This document shows, one piece after another, positions 44,184 to 54,219 of a DNA stretch of 64,000 bases. The notes beneath the pieces were generated by a model, which searched no databases, had not been told where the DNA came from, and saw nothing but the letters and a program-made list of their open reading frames with translations. This DNA is from Alopecurus myosuroides (lineage: Eukaryota > Streptophyta > Magnoliopsida > Poales > Poaceae): NCBI GenBank assembly GCA_028641055.1, contig CM054062.1:13304826-13368825 (forward strand), given 5' to 3'. Both the position numbers and the translations under genes were made by a program. The stretch's first letter is position 1. The number at the start of each line of letters is the position of its first letter.

Positions 44184-47100
44184 TTTCTCCGCCAACCCGG
44201 AGCCAATAATGGCTTCGCGGTCGGGGAACTCAGGGTCGACCTGAATCTTCTTCGTCTCCTTGGCAGCCTGGAAGGCAGTGCCCTGCTGGATACTCGGCAC
44301 ACCTTGTGCGCCAGCTTGCGCGGACTGAGCCATAGCCACCACCTCGTACATCTTCCTCTTCTCGGCAGCAATCACCATTGACTCTGCCAACTGGGAACCA
44401 GCAGAGGCACACTCAATGGATTTCTTGTAATCCCCCGAGATGGTGATGATGCCATTGGGACCGGGGATCTTCATCTTCAGATAAGCCACAAGGGTGGAGG
44501 CCATGAACTTGCTCAGAGCCGGCCTGCCAAGTAGAGCGTGATACGGGCTCCGATGGTCCACCACCTCGAACTGCAGGCGCTCTGTGCGGCAGTTCTCCCG
44601 AGTACCGAATAGCACATCAATCCACACTCGGCCAATCGGGTTGCATGAGACCCCGGGCACAATGCCATGGAAGGTAGTCTTGCTAGGCAGCATCATGTTC
44701 TCGGCCATGCCAAGCTTCTCGAGTGTATCCCTGTACACAATGTTGATGCTGCTGCCGTTGTCGATCAGCACCTTGCTGAACCTCACATTCTTCATGGTAC
44801 CCAGGAAAGTAGGATCCAGCACCAAGGCATAGCTACCCGGATTGGGCATCACCTTGGGATGATCTACTCGGGACCACCTGATCTCCTTGTCGCACCAGTA
44901 CATGTAGTGAGGAACAGCAGGAATCACTGCATTGACCTCCATGGCCCGCCTGTGCTGCGACTGCTTGTCGTCAGGCTCAGAAGTGAAGATCATGTAGCTC
45001 TCATGGTGCTCTTGGTACTGATTGGAGCCATTGCCCCCATTGTTGCCATTGTTGTTGTTGCCCTGGTAGTTGTTGTTGTTGCCTCTGTTGTTGTTGTTGT
45101 TGTTGCGGTTGTAGTTGTTGTTGTTGTTGTTGCGGTATCGCTCGTTGTTGAAGTACTGGTTGGCTCCTAAAGCTACCTGGTTGACGTTTTCTCTTCTCGG
45201 GTACACTGGCGGCCGAGCTGCAGGTGCACGAGCAGGCTGCACATTGTCATTGGCATTGGCTGCTGGCAGGGGAGGAGGAGGAGGCAAGCCATCACTCTTG
45301 ATTGCCTCCCACCACTCGCACTGCCGAGTAGTGTGGTTAGCAGGCCTCGACGGATGGTGGGTGTGAAAGCTGCACGGGCCATCCTTCATGTCATCGAAGA
45401 CAAACTTCTTCGGCTGCTCGGAGTTCCCGCTACCCGACTGGGATCCGCGAAATGGCTTCTTGTTGCCTTGGCCCTGGTTCTGGTTTTGCCCGTAGGCTCC
45501 AGCAGGTTTTTGCCTCTGGCCACCACTGCCTCCAATATTCACTGCATTGACCTCCTCGGGATCATACCGGTTGTCCACTCGGCGCTTGTTGCGGAACTCG
45601 TTGCGCTTGCTGCCGTTGAAGTTTCTTCTCGGCTCAGAGGAGTCCATCAGTGGCTGAGTAGGATCGCCGAGTGCGTACTGATCCGCAATCTTGATGGTCT
45701 CGGCCAGGGTGTTCGGCATCTCTCTCTGCAATCTCTGCCAAAGCATGCTGCCATGTCGGCAACCCTGCGCAAACCAAGTGATGGCCTGAGCTTCATTCAC
45801 ACCCTCACAAGTGTTCCTCAACGTGCTCCACCGAGTAAGATACTCGCGGTCCGTCTCGTCTTCTCGCTGCTTGCAGGCTGACAGCTGCTGTGGCCTATTC
45901 GGCCTCTTGTATGTACTCGTGAAGTTGCTGATGAATGCGTCCGAGAAGTCCAGCCAGCAGTTAATACTGTTCTTGGGCAGGTTGTTGAGCCAAGTACGGG
46001 CTGGACCCTCTAGCATTTGCGGTACATAGCGCACCACCCATCTTCTGTTACCATTCGCGATGTGGACCGCGGTAACATAATTATTGAGCCAATCTTCAGG
46101 CTTGGTGCTACCATTGTAGCTCTTGGTGCCCCTTGCAAGCTGGAAGCCCTTCACGGACGGCTCGTTCATGATGCGCGGGCCAAAGCACTCGGGGCCAGGG
46201 GGACCCGTGCTCTCCAGCCGCGCCGACAAGCTGATTCGGTCCAACTGATGCCTTGCATCTCCAACCGCCAACACACGGTCACCAACTCGGTCACGAATAT
46301 CATAGCCGGCCATCTCCATGGCCGAGTTGCCGTCATCATACCTGTCCACCTGCACCGCCGCAGGCTGCTCCACCGGGTTGATGACTTGCGCCACAGCGCG
46401 CGGCTGCTGCCTCTGCCGAGTAGGCTGAGCTGCGGGTTGCCGAGAAGTACCCGGGCGCGCGGCTTCTCGGACACGGCTTTGAGCTTGATGGGCTTGAGAG
46501 CCTGCTCTTGCAGCATTGTGTTCCTGCCCGGGCTGCTGCGGCACAGTAATCTGTCTCGCGGCAGCAGCCGGGTCATACACCTGCATCTGCCTGTCTCTAC
46601 CCGAGCGGCCGCTGCGGCTCTTCTCGCGGCTGGGATGCGGAGATGAGGCCTGATCGTTAGATCTAGCCGCGTGCGAATGCACCATCTGCGAAGCCCCAGC
46701 CCCAGGATTGGCCTTCCGGAACTCCTCGTTCTGCCTAGCAGCCTCCAACACTAACTCATTGAGCCTCTCTTGCTGCCTAACACGCGCATCGCCGTCTAGA
46801 CGAGGCAACTCGGCAGCAACCGCCTCTGCAGCTCTAAGGGTTTTGGCGGGTGTACTATATCTGGGCCTGGTGGAGGTGTTTGCGGTGGCGGACTGAGCGG
46901 GAGCCTCTACAACCGTCGCCATCTCGGCACCAAGGTTACGACGAGTAGCACCTACTCTGCTAGGCCTCCTAGCAACCGGCGTGAAACCATGAGCCCTATT
47001 GTACTCAAGCTGATCTAGACTCAGCTCTAACCTCACCTTGTCCAACTCCGCCTGCTCGGCGAGCAGCTCCAAGCGTTGCCGCTCGAGCTGCTCCCTCATG

Positions 47101-47651
47101 GCCAGGAGCTCGACGTCGGTAGAGGCTGGCATGCCAAGCCGCGCAGCAGACGCGGGGATGGCCGCAGAAGTGGAGGGCAGCATGTTGCTCTCCTTCTCGT
47201 AGGGCCGGTGTACCCTGCCACCAGCCGGTACGTCCACCTCCTCGACGACGGCCGCAGCGCCAGTAGCGGCTGCGCCGGCGTTTGCCGTCAAGCCCGTCAC
47301 CAGCACCTCAGCGCAGTTCGCAGAGCGAGACGCGGGCCTTCCGCGAGCAGCAATCACCGCGGGAGGATCCTCCGCGTCTTGCACCTGCTCAGGATACGCG
47401 TAGTCGACGACGGTGGCGATATAGACGAGATGAGAGCCGAAGGAGACCACCGAGCCGCCCTCCGGCATGGCCTTGCCGCCGAAACAGCCGGCGTTGTCGA
47501 TGACGAAGTCGAAGGAGCCGAATCTGTGGACAAGTCCACAGACTACGCGCTCCGCGGAAGAAGATCCCGTCCGAACAGTAACTCCAGCCAGCGCCGCTGC
47601 TTGCCCCACGGTGGGCGCCAACTGTCGTGGTGGTGTCACGGCAGATGCCAT
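44181..47651 (-). CDS. Tat-1 Gag-protease polyprotein
   Basis: A 1156-codon frame on the minus strand. It opens inside the 5' LTR (ATG 47651) and reads through the primer site, so the true start is probably a later ATG, such as 47467 (MPEGGSVV...). An N-terminal coiled-coil segment (MREQLERQRLELLAEQAELD) is followed by the gag core at about residues 500-680 (PEDWLNNYVTAVHIANGNRR, LEGPARTWLNNLPKNSINCW, TYKRPNRPQQLSACKQREDE). A His/Cys-rich segment (CSFHTHHPSRPANHTTRQCE) may stand in for a zinc knuckle. Poly-Asn runs lie near 835-870, and retropepsin has VLIDNGSSINIVY (Asp near 964) and ALLGRPALSKF. Gag assembles the particle; the protease matures it. No frameshift or nonsense codon before the terminal UAG. 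Confidence 0.88.
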   Translation of the reverse strand: MASAVTPPRQLAPTVGQAAALAGVTVRTGSSSAERVVCGLVHRFGSFDFVIDNAGCFGGKAMPEGGSVVSFGSHLVYIATVVDYAYPEQVQDAEDPPAVIAARGRPASRSANCAEVLVTGLTANAGAAATGAAAVVEEVDVPAGGRVHRPYEKESNMLPSTSAAIPASAARLGMPASTDVELLAMREQLERQRLELLAEQAELDKVRLELSLDQLEYNRAHGFTPVARRPSRVGATRRNLGAEMATVVEAPAQSATANTSTRPRYSTPAKTLRAAEAVAAELPRLDGDARVRQQERLNELVLEAARQNEEFRKANPGAGASQMVHSHAARSNDQASSPHPSREKSRSGRSGRDRQMQVYDPAAAARQITVPQQPGQEHNAARAGSQAHQAQSRVREAARPGTSRQPAAQPTRQRQQPRAVAQVINPVEQPAAVQVDRYDDGNSAMEMAGYDIRDRVGDRVLAVGDARHQLDRISLSARLESTGPPGPECFGPRIMNEPSVKGFQLARGTKSYNGSTKPEDWLNNYVTAVHIANGNRRWVVRYVPQMLEGPARTWLNNLPKNSINCWLDFSDAFISNFTSTYKRPNRPQQLSACKQREDETDREYLTRWSTLRNTCEGVNEAQAITWFAQGCRHGSMLWQRLQREMPNTLAETIKIADQYALGDPTQPLMDSSEPRRNFNGSKRNEFRNKRRVDNRYDPEEVNAVNIGGSGGQRQKPAGAYGQNQNQGQGNKKPFRGSQSGSGNSEQPKKFVFDDMKDGPCSFHTHHPSRPANHTTRQCEWWEAIKSDGLPPPPPLPAANANDNVQPARAPAARPPVYPRRENVNQVALGANQYFNNERYRNNNNNNYNRNNNNNNRGNNNNYQGNNNNGNNGGNGSNQYQEHHESYMIFTSEPDDKQSQHRRAMEVNAVIPAVPHYMYWCDKEIRWSRVDHPKVMPNPGSYALVLDPTFLGTMKNVRFSKVLIDNGSSINIVYRDTLEKLGMAENMMLPSKTTFHGIVPGVSCNPIGRVWIDVLFGTRENCRTERLQFEVVDHRSPYHALLGRPALSKFMASTLVAYLKMKIPGPNGIITISGDYKKSIECASAGSQLAESMVIAAEKRKMYEVVAMAQSAQAGAQGVPSIQQGTAFQAAKETKKIQVDPEFPDREAIIGSGLAEK
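45040..45150 (-). repeat. Trinucleotide repeat coding poly-Asn in Tat-1 gag
   Basis: Runs of gttgtt on the plus strand encode several blocks of Asn with interspersed Gly, Arg and Tyr on the minus strand, just before the protease. Confidence 0.9.
47601..47620 (-). promoter_or_regulatory. Tat-1 primer-binding site
   Basis: Plus-strand ttgccccacggtgggcgcca ends in the universal tRNA-type CCA and lies two bases from the LTR at 47623. I am not sure which tRNA it pairs with. Confidence 0.7.
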
Positions 47652-48534
47652 AGGATGGCTAAAGTTGTGGGGACGATGGACGCTGGAGGTATTCGGGGAG
47701 GGATCACGCGACGAGTAGACGCGTGAGGTAAGAACAACACACTGCGAACAACACGATCTACCCAGGTTCAGGGCCCTCGTGAGGAGGTAAAACCCCTACT
47801 CCTGCCTCTCTATGTGTATTATGATGTTTCTCCGAGTAGCCACAGTACAAAAGATATCTCTACCGAGTAGCCTCTCGCTCCTCTCCGGGTAGAGCTAGGT
47901 CAAGAACTTAGGGTTTCTAGGATGAGAGTGTAGTCTCTCATGAGCATGAGTGTGAGCGTGCCTCGCGCAGGAGGCGGCTGGGCACCTTATATACGCGATG
48001 CCCAGCCGGATACGTCCAAATACGAACAAGTGTCGACATAGTGTGCACACTGTCCTTCTTCCGGGTTCCCGCTGACAGCTTTGGCACCCAGCCTTGGCTT
48101 CATCCGGAAAGTCGTTGGGCAAAACTAGGAGACAGGCGGCTAATCACTGTACCTAGGCACAGAGTAGACCCCCCATATCCTGCCACAGCATGCTCCCATG
48201 CTGTCACTGTCAGGCACGTCGTCCCCAAATGAACAGTAGTTCGCATGCCGCCAAGTACGGACCCAGGATACGCGGGATCCTGTGTCAGAACGGCTCCTTT
48301 GACTTTCTGGCCGAGTAGGTTCCCGCCAATTGTTCCCGCCAATTGTACTCGGGTCAACCTTCTACCCGAAAGGATAGAACTTGCTTGATTTCTCCTTCTG
48401 GTCATCTTGAGGTGAGACCGAGTAGCAGTCGACCGGGTAGCGAGTACCAGGTAGTCGGCTACTCGACCGAACCTCCCTTCTACAAGCTGCCTTTACCACC
48501 TGTCTTTACCCTACTCGGGGGTAACCCCCCGACA
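47623..48534 (-). repeat. Tat-1 5' LTR
   Basis: 912 bp, the same length as the 3' LTR. Differences seen by eye: ttctacaagc here against ttctgcaagc, and the terminal ccccccgaca here against ccccgcgaca. Confidence 0.97.
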
Positions 48535-48539
48535 CTTCT

Positions 48540-50511
48540 TGTATAAACAAGAATCATGATCGCTCTTGATGAAGCCAAACGATTTGACTACCTCATCAAA
48601 GCGAATGTTCCAACTCCGAGATGCTTGCTTCAACCCATAAATGGATTTCTGAAGTTTGCATACCTTGTCAGCATTAGCTGGATCGACAAAACCTTCGGGC
48701 TGTATCATATACACGTCCTTAGTTAAATTTCCATTAAGGAAAGCCGTCTTGACATCCATCTGCCATATCTCATAGTCGAAATAGGCTGCTATGGCTAACA
48801 TGATCCGAATTGATTTAAGCATCGCTACGGGCGAGAAGGTCTCGTCGTAGTCAACTCCTTGAACTTGTCGGAACCCCTTCGCGACAAGTCGTGCTTTATA
48901 GACGGAAATATTTCTATCCATGTCAATTTTCTTCTTAAAGACCCATTTGCACTCGATGGGTCTTGCACCGTCAGGCAGATCAACCAAATTCCAAACTTGG
49001 TTTTCATCCATGGAATTTAACTCGGATCTCATGGCTCCAAGCCATGACTCGGAATCAGATCCCACCATCGCTTCCGAATAAGTTGCCGGCTCATTACTGT
49101 CTAACAGTAAAACATCTCGAGCACTCTGTAATCTGGCAGATCTCCATGGTTCAGGTGCTGTTACCGGTGTAGGTACCACGACCGGCTCAGCCTCCAAGGC
49201 GTTCGCCGACTCGCCCCTAGCCGGTTCCTCTCGAATTTCTTCGAGTTGCACTGTGCTCCCACTGACTTCCCGACTGAGAAACTCTATCTCAAGGAAGACA
49301 CCATTCCGAGCGACAAACACTTTGCCCTCTTCCCGGTTGTAGAAGTAGTACCCCAAGGTTTCCCTCGGATACCCCACGAAAATACACTTATCCGACTTGG
49401 GCGTGAGCTTGTCCGACTGAAGTCGCTTGACAAATGCCTCACAACCCCAAATCTTAAGAAAAGACAAACTTGGCTTTTTACCAGTCCACATCTCATGTGG
49501 TGTCTTCTCTACTGACTTTGATGGTACTCTGTTTAGTGTGAACGCTGCAGTTTCTAGACAATAACCCCAAAATGATAAAGGTAGATCTGTCCGACTCATC
49601 ATTGATCGTACCATGTCCAACAAGGTCCGATTTCTCCGTTCCGATACACCGTTTCTATGCGGTGTACCCGGCGGAGTGAGTTGAGGAACTATTCCACAAC
49701 TCTTTAGATGGTCATCAAACTCATGGCTCATGTACTCGCCCCCACGGTCCGATCGTAGAAACTTTATTTTCTTGCCGAGCTGATTTTGTACCTCACTCTG
49801 GAATTCCTTGAACTTTTCAAAGGCTTCCGACTTGTGTTTCATTAAATAGATATATCCATACCTACTCAAATCATCAATGAAGGTAATGAAGTACTCATAA
49901 CCACCCCTGGCTGTCGTGCTCATTGGACCACATACATCACTATGTATTAGTTCCAACAAGTCGGACGCCCTTTCACAACTCCTTGCAAAAGGTGTCTTGG
50001 TCATCTTGCCTAGTAGGCATGATTCACATGTCTCGAATGACTCTAAGTCAAACGAAGTTAGAAGTCCATCATCATGGAGCTTCTTCATGCGCTTCCAACT
50101 TATATGACCAAGCCGACAGTGCCAAAAGTAAGTCATATTCAGATTATTTGGTTTCAACCTTTTAACATTTATGTTATAGACCGATTCACTATCAAGATTT
50201 AAAATAAATAACCCGTTCTGAACGGGTGCAAAGCCATGAAACATATCTTTCAAATATAAATAACAACCATTATTCTTAATATTCGACTCATAACCTTGTC
50301 TCATCAAACATGAGGCAGAAATAATGTTTCGGCTAAGCGCTGGAACATAATAACAATTATTTAGTTCCAAAATAAATCCTGAAGGTAAATGAAGTTGCAT
50401 CGTGCCGACTTCCAACGCAGCGACTCTCGCCTTGTTGCCGACACGAATATCAACCTCTCCTCTTGCCACGCTCCTAGTTCTTACCAGTCCCTGCAACGAG
50501 TTGCATATGTG
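48540..50511 (-). pseudogene. Copia-2 pol, N-terminal half: pre-integrase, integrase, RT start
   Basis: Minus strand. The pre-integrase zinc-binding region has HCRLGHISWKRMKKL and CESCLLGKM. Integrase has LIHSDVCGPM, FITFIDDLSRYGYIY, FLRSDRGGEYMS and the Glu-bearing GTPHRNGVSERRNRTLLDM. RT starts KWVFKKKIDMD and contains MDVKTAFLNGNL and YGLKQASRSW. It stops at SDHDSCLYKK, where the Tat-1 LTR enters; the YVDD box lies across the insertion at 33140. About 660 codons are open, but a UGA separates it from gag at the protease active site (DTG followed by stop, near 50515-50520). Confidence 0.9.
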
Positions 50512-50517
50512 AATAAC

Positions 50518-51459
50518 TCATCCGGTATCATATACCCAAGAACTATTAGGCGCATCAGCAAGATAAATGTCTATAACATTGCACACAAGCGTACCTGAGT
50601 TGGAAGTCATACCTCCACTCTTGGCTCTGTCAGCCAAATACTTGGTGCAGTTCCTTTTCCAGTGGCCATCTTGCTTGCAATAGAAGCAATTGGCTCCGGC
50701 TGTAGGAGAAGGCTTAGTCTTTGAGGGAGCACTCTGGACAGGGCCATGGGTGCTACCTCCTGACTTGTCCTTCTTCTTCTTAGTCCAAGAACTCTTCTTG
50801 AACTTAGCCTTATTCTGCACCATCAACACTTGACTGGTGCCTTTCTTGATATCAGCCTCTGCCGTTTTGAGCATCCCATGTAATTCAGTGATACTCTTAT
50901 CCATACCATGCATATGGTAGTTCGAGATGAACGACCCATACGCACTAGGAAGAGAGTTCAGAATTATATCAGTAGCGAACTCTTCGTTAATTGGGAAGCC
51001 CAGCCGATCCAGGGACTATATGTAACCAATCATCTTGATTACATGCGGACTTAGTGGATCACCGTCTTTCAGCTTACAGCCAAGCAAAGCTTGAGAGACT
51101 TGATACCTCTCAGTCTTTGCTTGAGCCTGGAACATACTTTTGAGGCTTTCGATCATATCGTAGGCCTCAACATTCTCGAACTGCTGCTGCAAGTCCGGTT
51201 CCATGTGTGCAAGCATAAGACAGCTAATTTCCGTAGACTCATCTCTAGTCTTACGGTAGGCATTGGTGACAGCGACAGTCGCATCATCATCAGGCTCTTC
51301 TGGAAGTGGAGTTTCTAGAACATGTTCTTTCTTGTCATGCTTGAGGACTATCCTCAGATTACGATACCAGTTGGTGAAATTAGTTCCATTAAGCTTATCT
51401 TTCTCTAGGATTGACCTCAACGCAAACGCGGACAACTGAGGAAGGTTGCTAGGTGCCAT
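50518..51459 (-). pseudogene. Copia-2 gag, one in-frame stop
   Basis: Starts at ATG 51459 (MAPSNLPQLSAF). The copia gag core has LNGTNFTNWYRNLRIVLKHD and LMLAHMEPDLQQQFENVEAY, with one UAG at about 51016-51018. The same frame then continues through LNSLPSAYGSFI, a lysine-rich segment and a CCHC zinc knuckle (CFYCKQDGHWKRNC) to the protease start SSWVYDTG. Apart from the two nonsense codons the frame is preserved, which suggests recent inactivation. Confidence 0.88.
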
Positions 51460-52869
51460 TGATCTACAACAGAAAATACGCAAAAACACTTAAGACATGT
51501 ATTCATAAAAGAGCAAGCATATTAAACGCTTTAATACTTATGCTCCCACTAGAACCAACATCCCTCCGATGGTTGCTAAGTGATTCAAGATCCTAAATAA
51601 GCAAGACGACTAGTGAGCTTTAGCATCACCGCTAGCCGTCAAGTGATCTAGGTAGGCAACACCTTGCCAATCGTATCTCTATACGACTCCTGTTAGTTGG
51701 GTGACATCACATGCCCCGGCTCCCAACCTACCTCGCCCCGAGCCCCACAACCGTTGTGATGGACTCGTCTAGATTACCAAGTGCTTCTTCTTGTAAGAGT
51801 CCGACTCAAACCCACCTAACCGGAAAGAATTGGTAGCACCTCAATTTTATGAGCCCACTACCAAGAATGTCCGACTTGTGATGGTGCAGCACTGGCGGGG
51901 CGACCGACTAGACCTTCTTTGAGGGATTAAAGAATCTACCAACTATCTAAATAGAGGTAAATAGAGACATAACAATAACACAAATAAAGCAATTATAATG
52001 TGAAATGGTATGACTCTCTTCATGGTGATCTCCATCTCCACGAAGCTTGCAAGTCGGCTCGTGCCAACTCTTGTCACGTGCCATCTTGCTCCATGTAGCC
52101 GACTTGTGCATCGACTTGCATGCCTTCCGGGTTCTCCAACAAGCTACACTAGCTAGTAAATCAAAATTTACATAGAGAATCCGACACGCAGGCCGGTATA
52201 CAATAAATGACAACACCTAGGCTCCAGCCGGCTGACATAAACATGATACGCAGATCATGTATGGATTACACACATCACATGCACATAAGCCATACCATTC
52301 ACAACTTCCTGAAAAAACAAGTTATGCATAGATACGATATCTACCGGCGTTGTGAACTCGCAACGACATCTAAGGCGCTACGACAGGGCGAAGCCGGCGG
52401 TCCCGACGATTTCGGAAAACGGGTGGGGATCGAAGGCCCGGATAGCGGGCGGGGATCGAAGGGGCAGCGCCCCTCGCGGGTGCGGGCAGCGCCCGACGAT
52501 TTCGGAAAACGCAGATCTCATCTGCATTCCGATCATGGATTTCTTCATCGGATAAAACGATTTTACCCGAATCTGATCCGTATTCCGATTCGACCAAACT
52601 CTTTGATCTTCGATCACCGCAACTGGATTTATGTGTCACGGTATACCCCGATGGCGGAAACCGACCGGTAGGGGTAAGTTGTTCCACGACCTTAGCAGTA
52701 TGATCACGGAAACCTGATCATCCATTAACCCCGAGTACGATTGATCCAATCAACCTTGTACAAAACCGATCTATCTCATAGACCGACCACCAAAACAGCA
52801 ATTAGATCACATCTAACGCTAACTACATATCACATATGCACGGATCTCGGGCCTAATCCCAGAAGCTAC
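51460..52869 (-). other. Copia-2 leader between primer site and gag
   Basis: About 1.4 kb without a recognisable frame, the untranslated leader of the Copia-2 transcript. Several short frames at 52207-52687 have no recognised motif; a duplicated gacgatttcggaaaacg word occurs near 52404 and 52493. Confidence 0.7.
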
Positions 52870-52883
52870 CGCTCTGATACCAC
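52870..52883 (-). promoter_or_regulatory. Copia-2 primer-binding site, tRNA-iMet type
   Basis: The minus strand reads TGGTATCAGAGCGG directly after the 5' LTR, the standard Copia initiator-tRNA site. Confidence 0.9.
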
Positions 52884-54214
52884 TGTTGGAACGCGTAGAG
52901 ATAAACGAAAACTTTTTCCTACGCGGTACTTCCAAGATCTAGCCGAGGTAGAAGGCCACGATGATTACCACTAGACGCGCGGTTGCGGATTATCGGTGAA
53001 GCGCGTCGGGGCAGTGCAGTCCCACGATCCGGTCCGGCCGATCCAATCCCTCGAACGTCGAAGTGCTGAACGTACAGCACCTCTGCCGGTATCCACACGT
53101 ACGAGGAGGAGCTCCGACGGCAGACTGCTAGGTCTGGTGCGACGGCTGGACTGAGTGGGGCTAGGGTTCCCAACGCATGGGAGAGTGGACTAACGTGCCC
53201 GCTGGGCAACCTGCGCCCCTCTTTATATAGCGTATGGTAATAGGCTTCACAACACTTGTGGCCCATTCCCTCTGTGAGTCCGACTCACAAAACCAGTCCA
53301 TTTCCGGTTCGGGTCCAACCCGACCAATACTTGCTCCCGCTCTTAAGTGTGCGACCCTGCAGGCTCATGGCGACTTGGACACGATTGGAGTCCAACTCCC
53401 AATCGATCAATCGGTAGCGGCTCCTAGCAGAACGTGCCGACTCCCAAGTACCATTGAGTCATGACGACATACCTTTCAATGTGATATTCATCTTAGTCCC
53501 TTTTGCCTCACGATATACCTTGTCGAGCTATAGGCGATTTATCGTCATCCCTTAAATAGCTCAACTCTCTTCTCGATCTGTGACATGTGATTCATCTGAC
53601 TAACTCTTAGTCAACCGACACAGTTAACACTTAACTGAGTCGCGCATGGCCATGCTTCCAGAATCATATCACTCGAGAGGGCCCAGAGAATATCTCTCCA
53701 TTCGGAGGGGCAAAATCCCATCTTGATTATCCACATCACGCAGCTTGCTTCTCATTCGACCCGAACTCTGCCTTTATAGTTGCCTTGTCACAGAACAACG
53801 TTTGACAGAACCTAAGTCGGTGATCCACAACTCGGATTGTGCGACAACCTCAGGTCTAAGGATTACATTGATTGAGACATGCAAATGACGACTTGATCGT
53901 TGCATCTCAATGTGGGTCAGTCCGACTTGCTAAACTCTTTAGCCAAGTCCGTGAACATTGGAATAGCATCACCATGCCCATGACAAGTGGAACCGTGTCA
54001 TCAGCCAACACTCACATTAGTCTAGGGTGTGTGTCCAGCACAACCTAAATGACCAAGGACAATTTAGTATGAACAACATGAATATATAGTTCCACAATCG
54101 AATCACATATTCAATGACATATATCAGATGTTCAAAACAAGGACAACTTAATAACTTTATGAATACAATGGGAATTACATCATACATGGTTGCCTCTAGG
54201 GCATATTCCCAACA
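52884..54214 (-). repeat. Copia-2 5' LTR
   Basis: 1331 bp, the same length as 30780-32110, with 14 substitutions by eye and no indels seen. TATA box at about 53217-53231 on the minus strand. Confidence 0.95.
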
Positions 54215-54219
54215 CTTGG

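Larger units (their letters stand above)
33168..48534 (-). mobile_element. Tat-1: young, structurally complete Tat-lineage Gypsy retrotransposon
   Basis: 15,367 bp with two 912-bp LTRs that differ at about two positions, and target duplication CTTCT (33163-33167 and 48535-48539). On the minus strand: 5' LTR, primer site, gag-protease (47651-44181), one UAG, RT-RNaseH-integrase (to 40629), a 0.7-kb spacer, then a large region whose coding strand is the plus strand (34844-39952, eight exons), polypurine tract (cttcggggactgc on the minus strand, about 34080-34092) and 3' LTR. An antisense gene downstream of pol is known for some Tat elements such as maize Grande. All domains look intact, so this copy could be autonomous. 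Confidence 0.95.
30780..54214 (-). mobile_element. Copia-2: complete Copia retrotransposon, itself interrupted by Tat-1
   Basis: Two 1331-bp LTRs (30780-32110 and 52884-54214) with TG...CA ends and target duplication CTTGG (30775-30779 and 54215-54219), inserted in Tat-2 pol. On the minus strand: primer site, leader, gag with zinc knuckle, protease, integrase, RT, RNase H. The reverse transcriptase is split by Tat-1, which duplicated CTTCT. Removing Tat-1 leaves about 8.06 kb. The LTRs differ at about 14 positions by eye (about 1%). Confidence 0.95.

Noticed and set aside
44667..45170. Val/Leu-rich plus-strand frame opposite gag
   Set aside because: Its hydrophobic run is the complement of the poly-Asn trinucleotide repeat, not a membrane protein.
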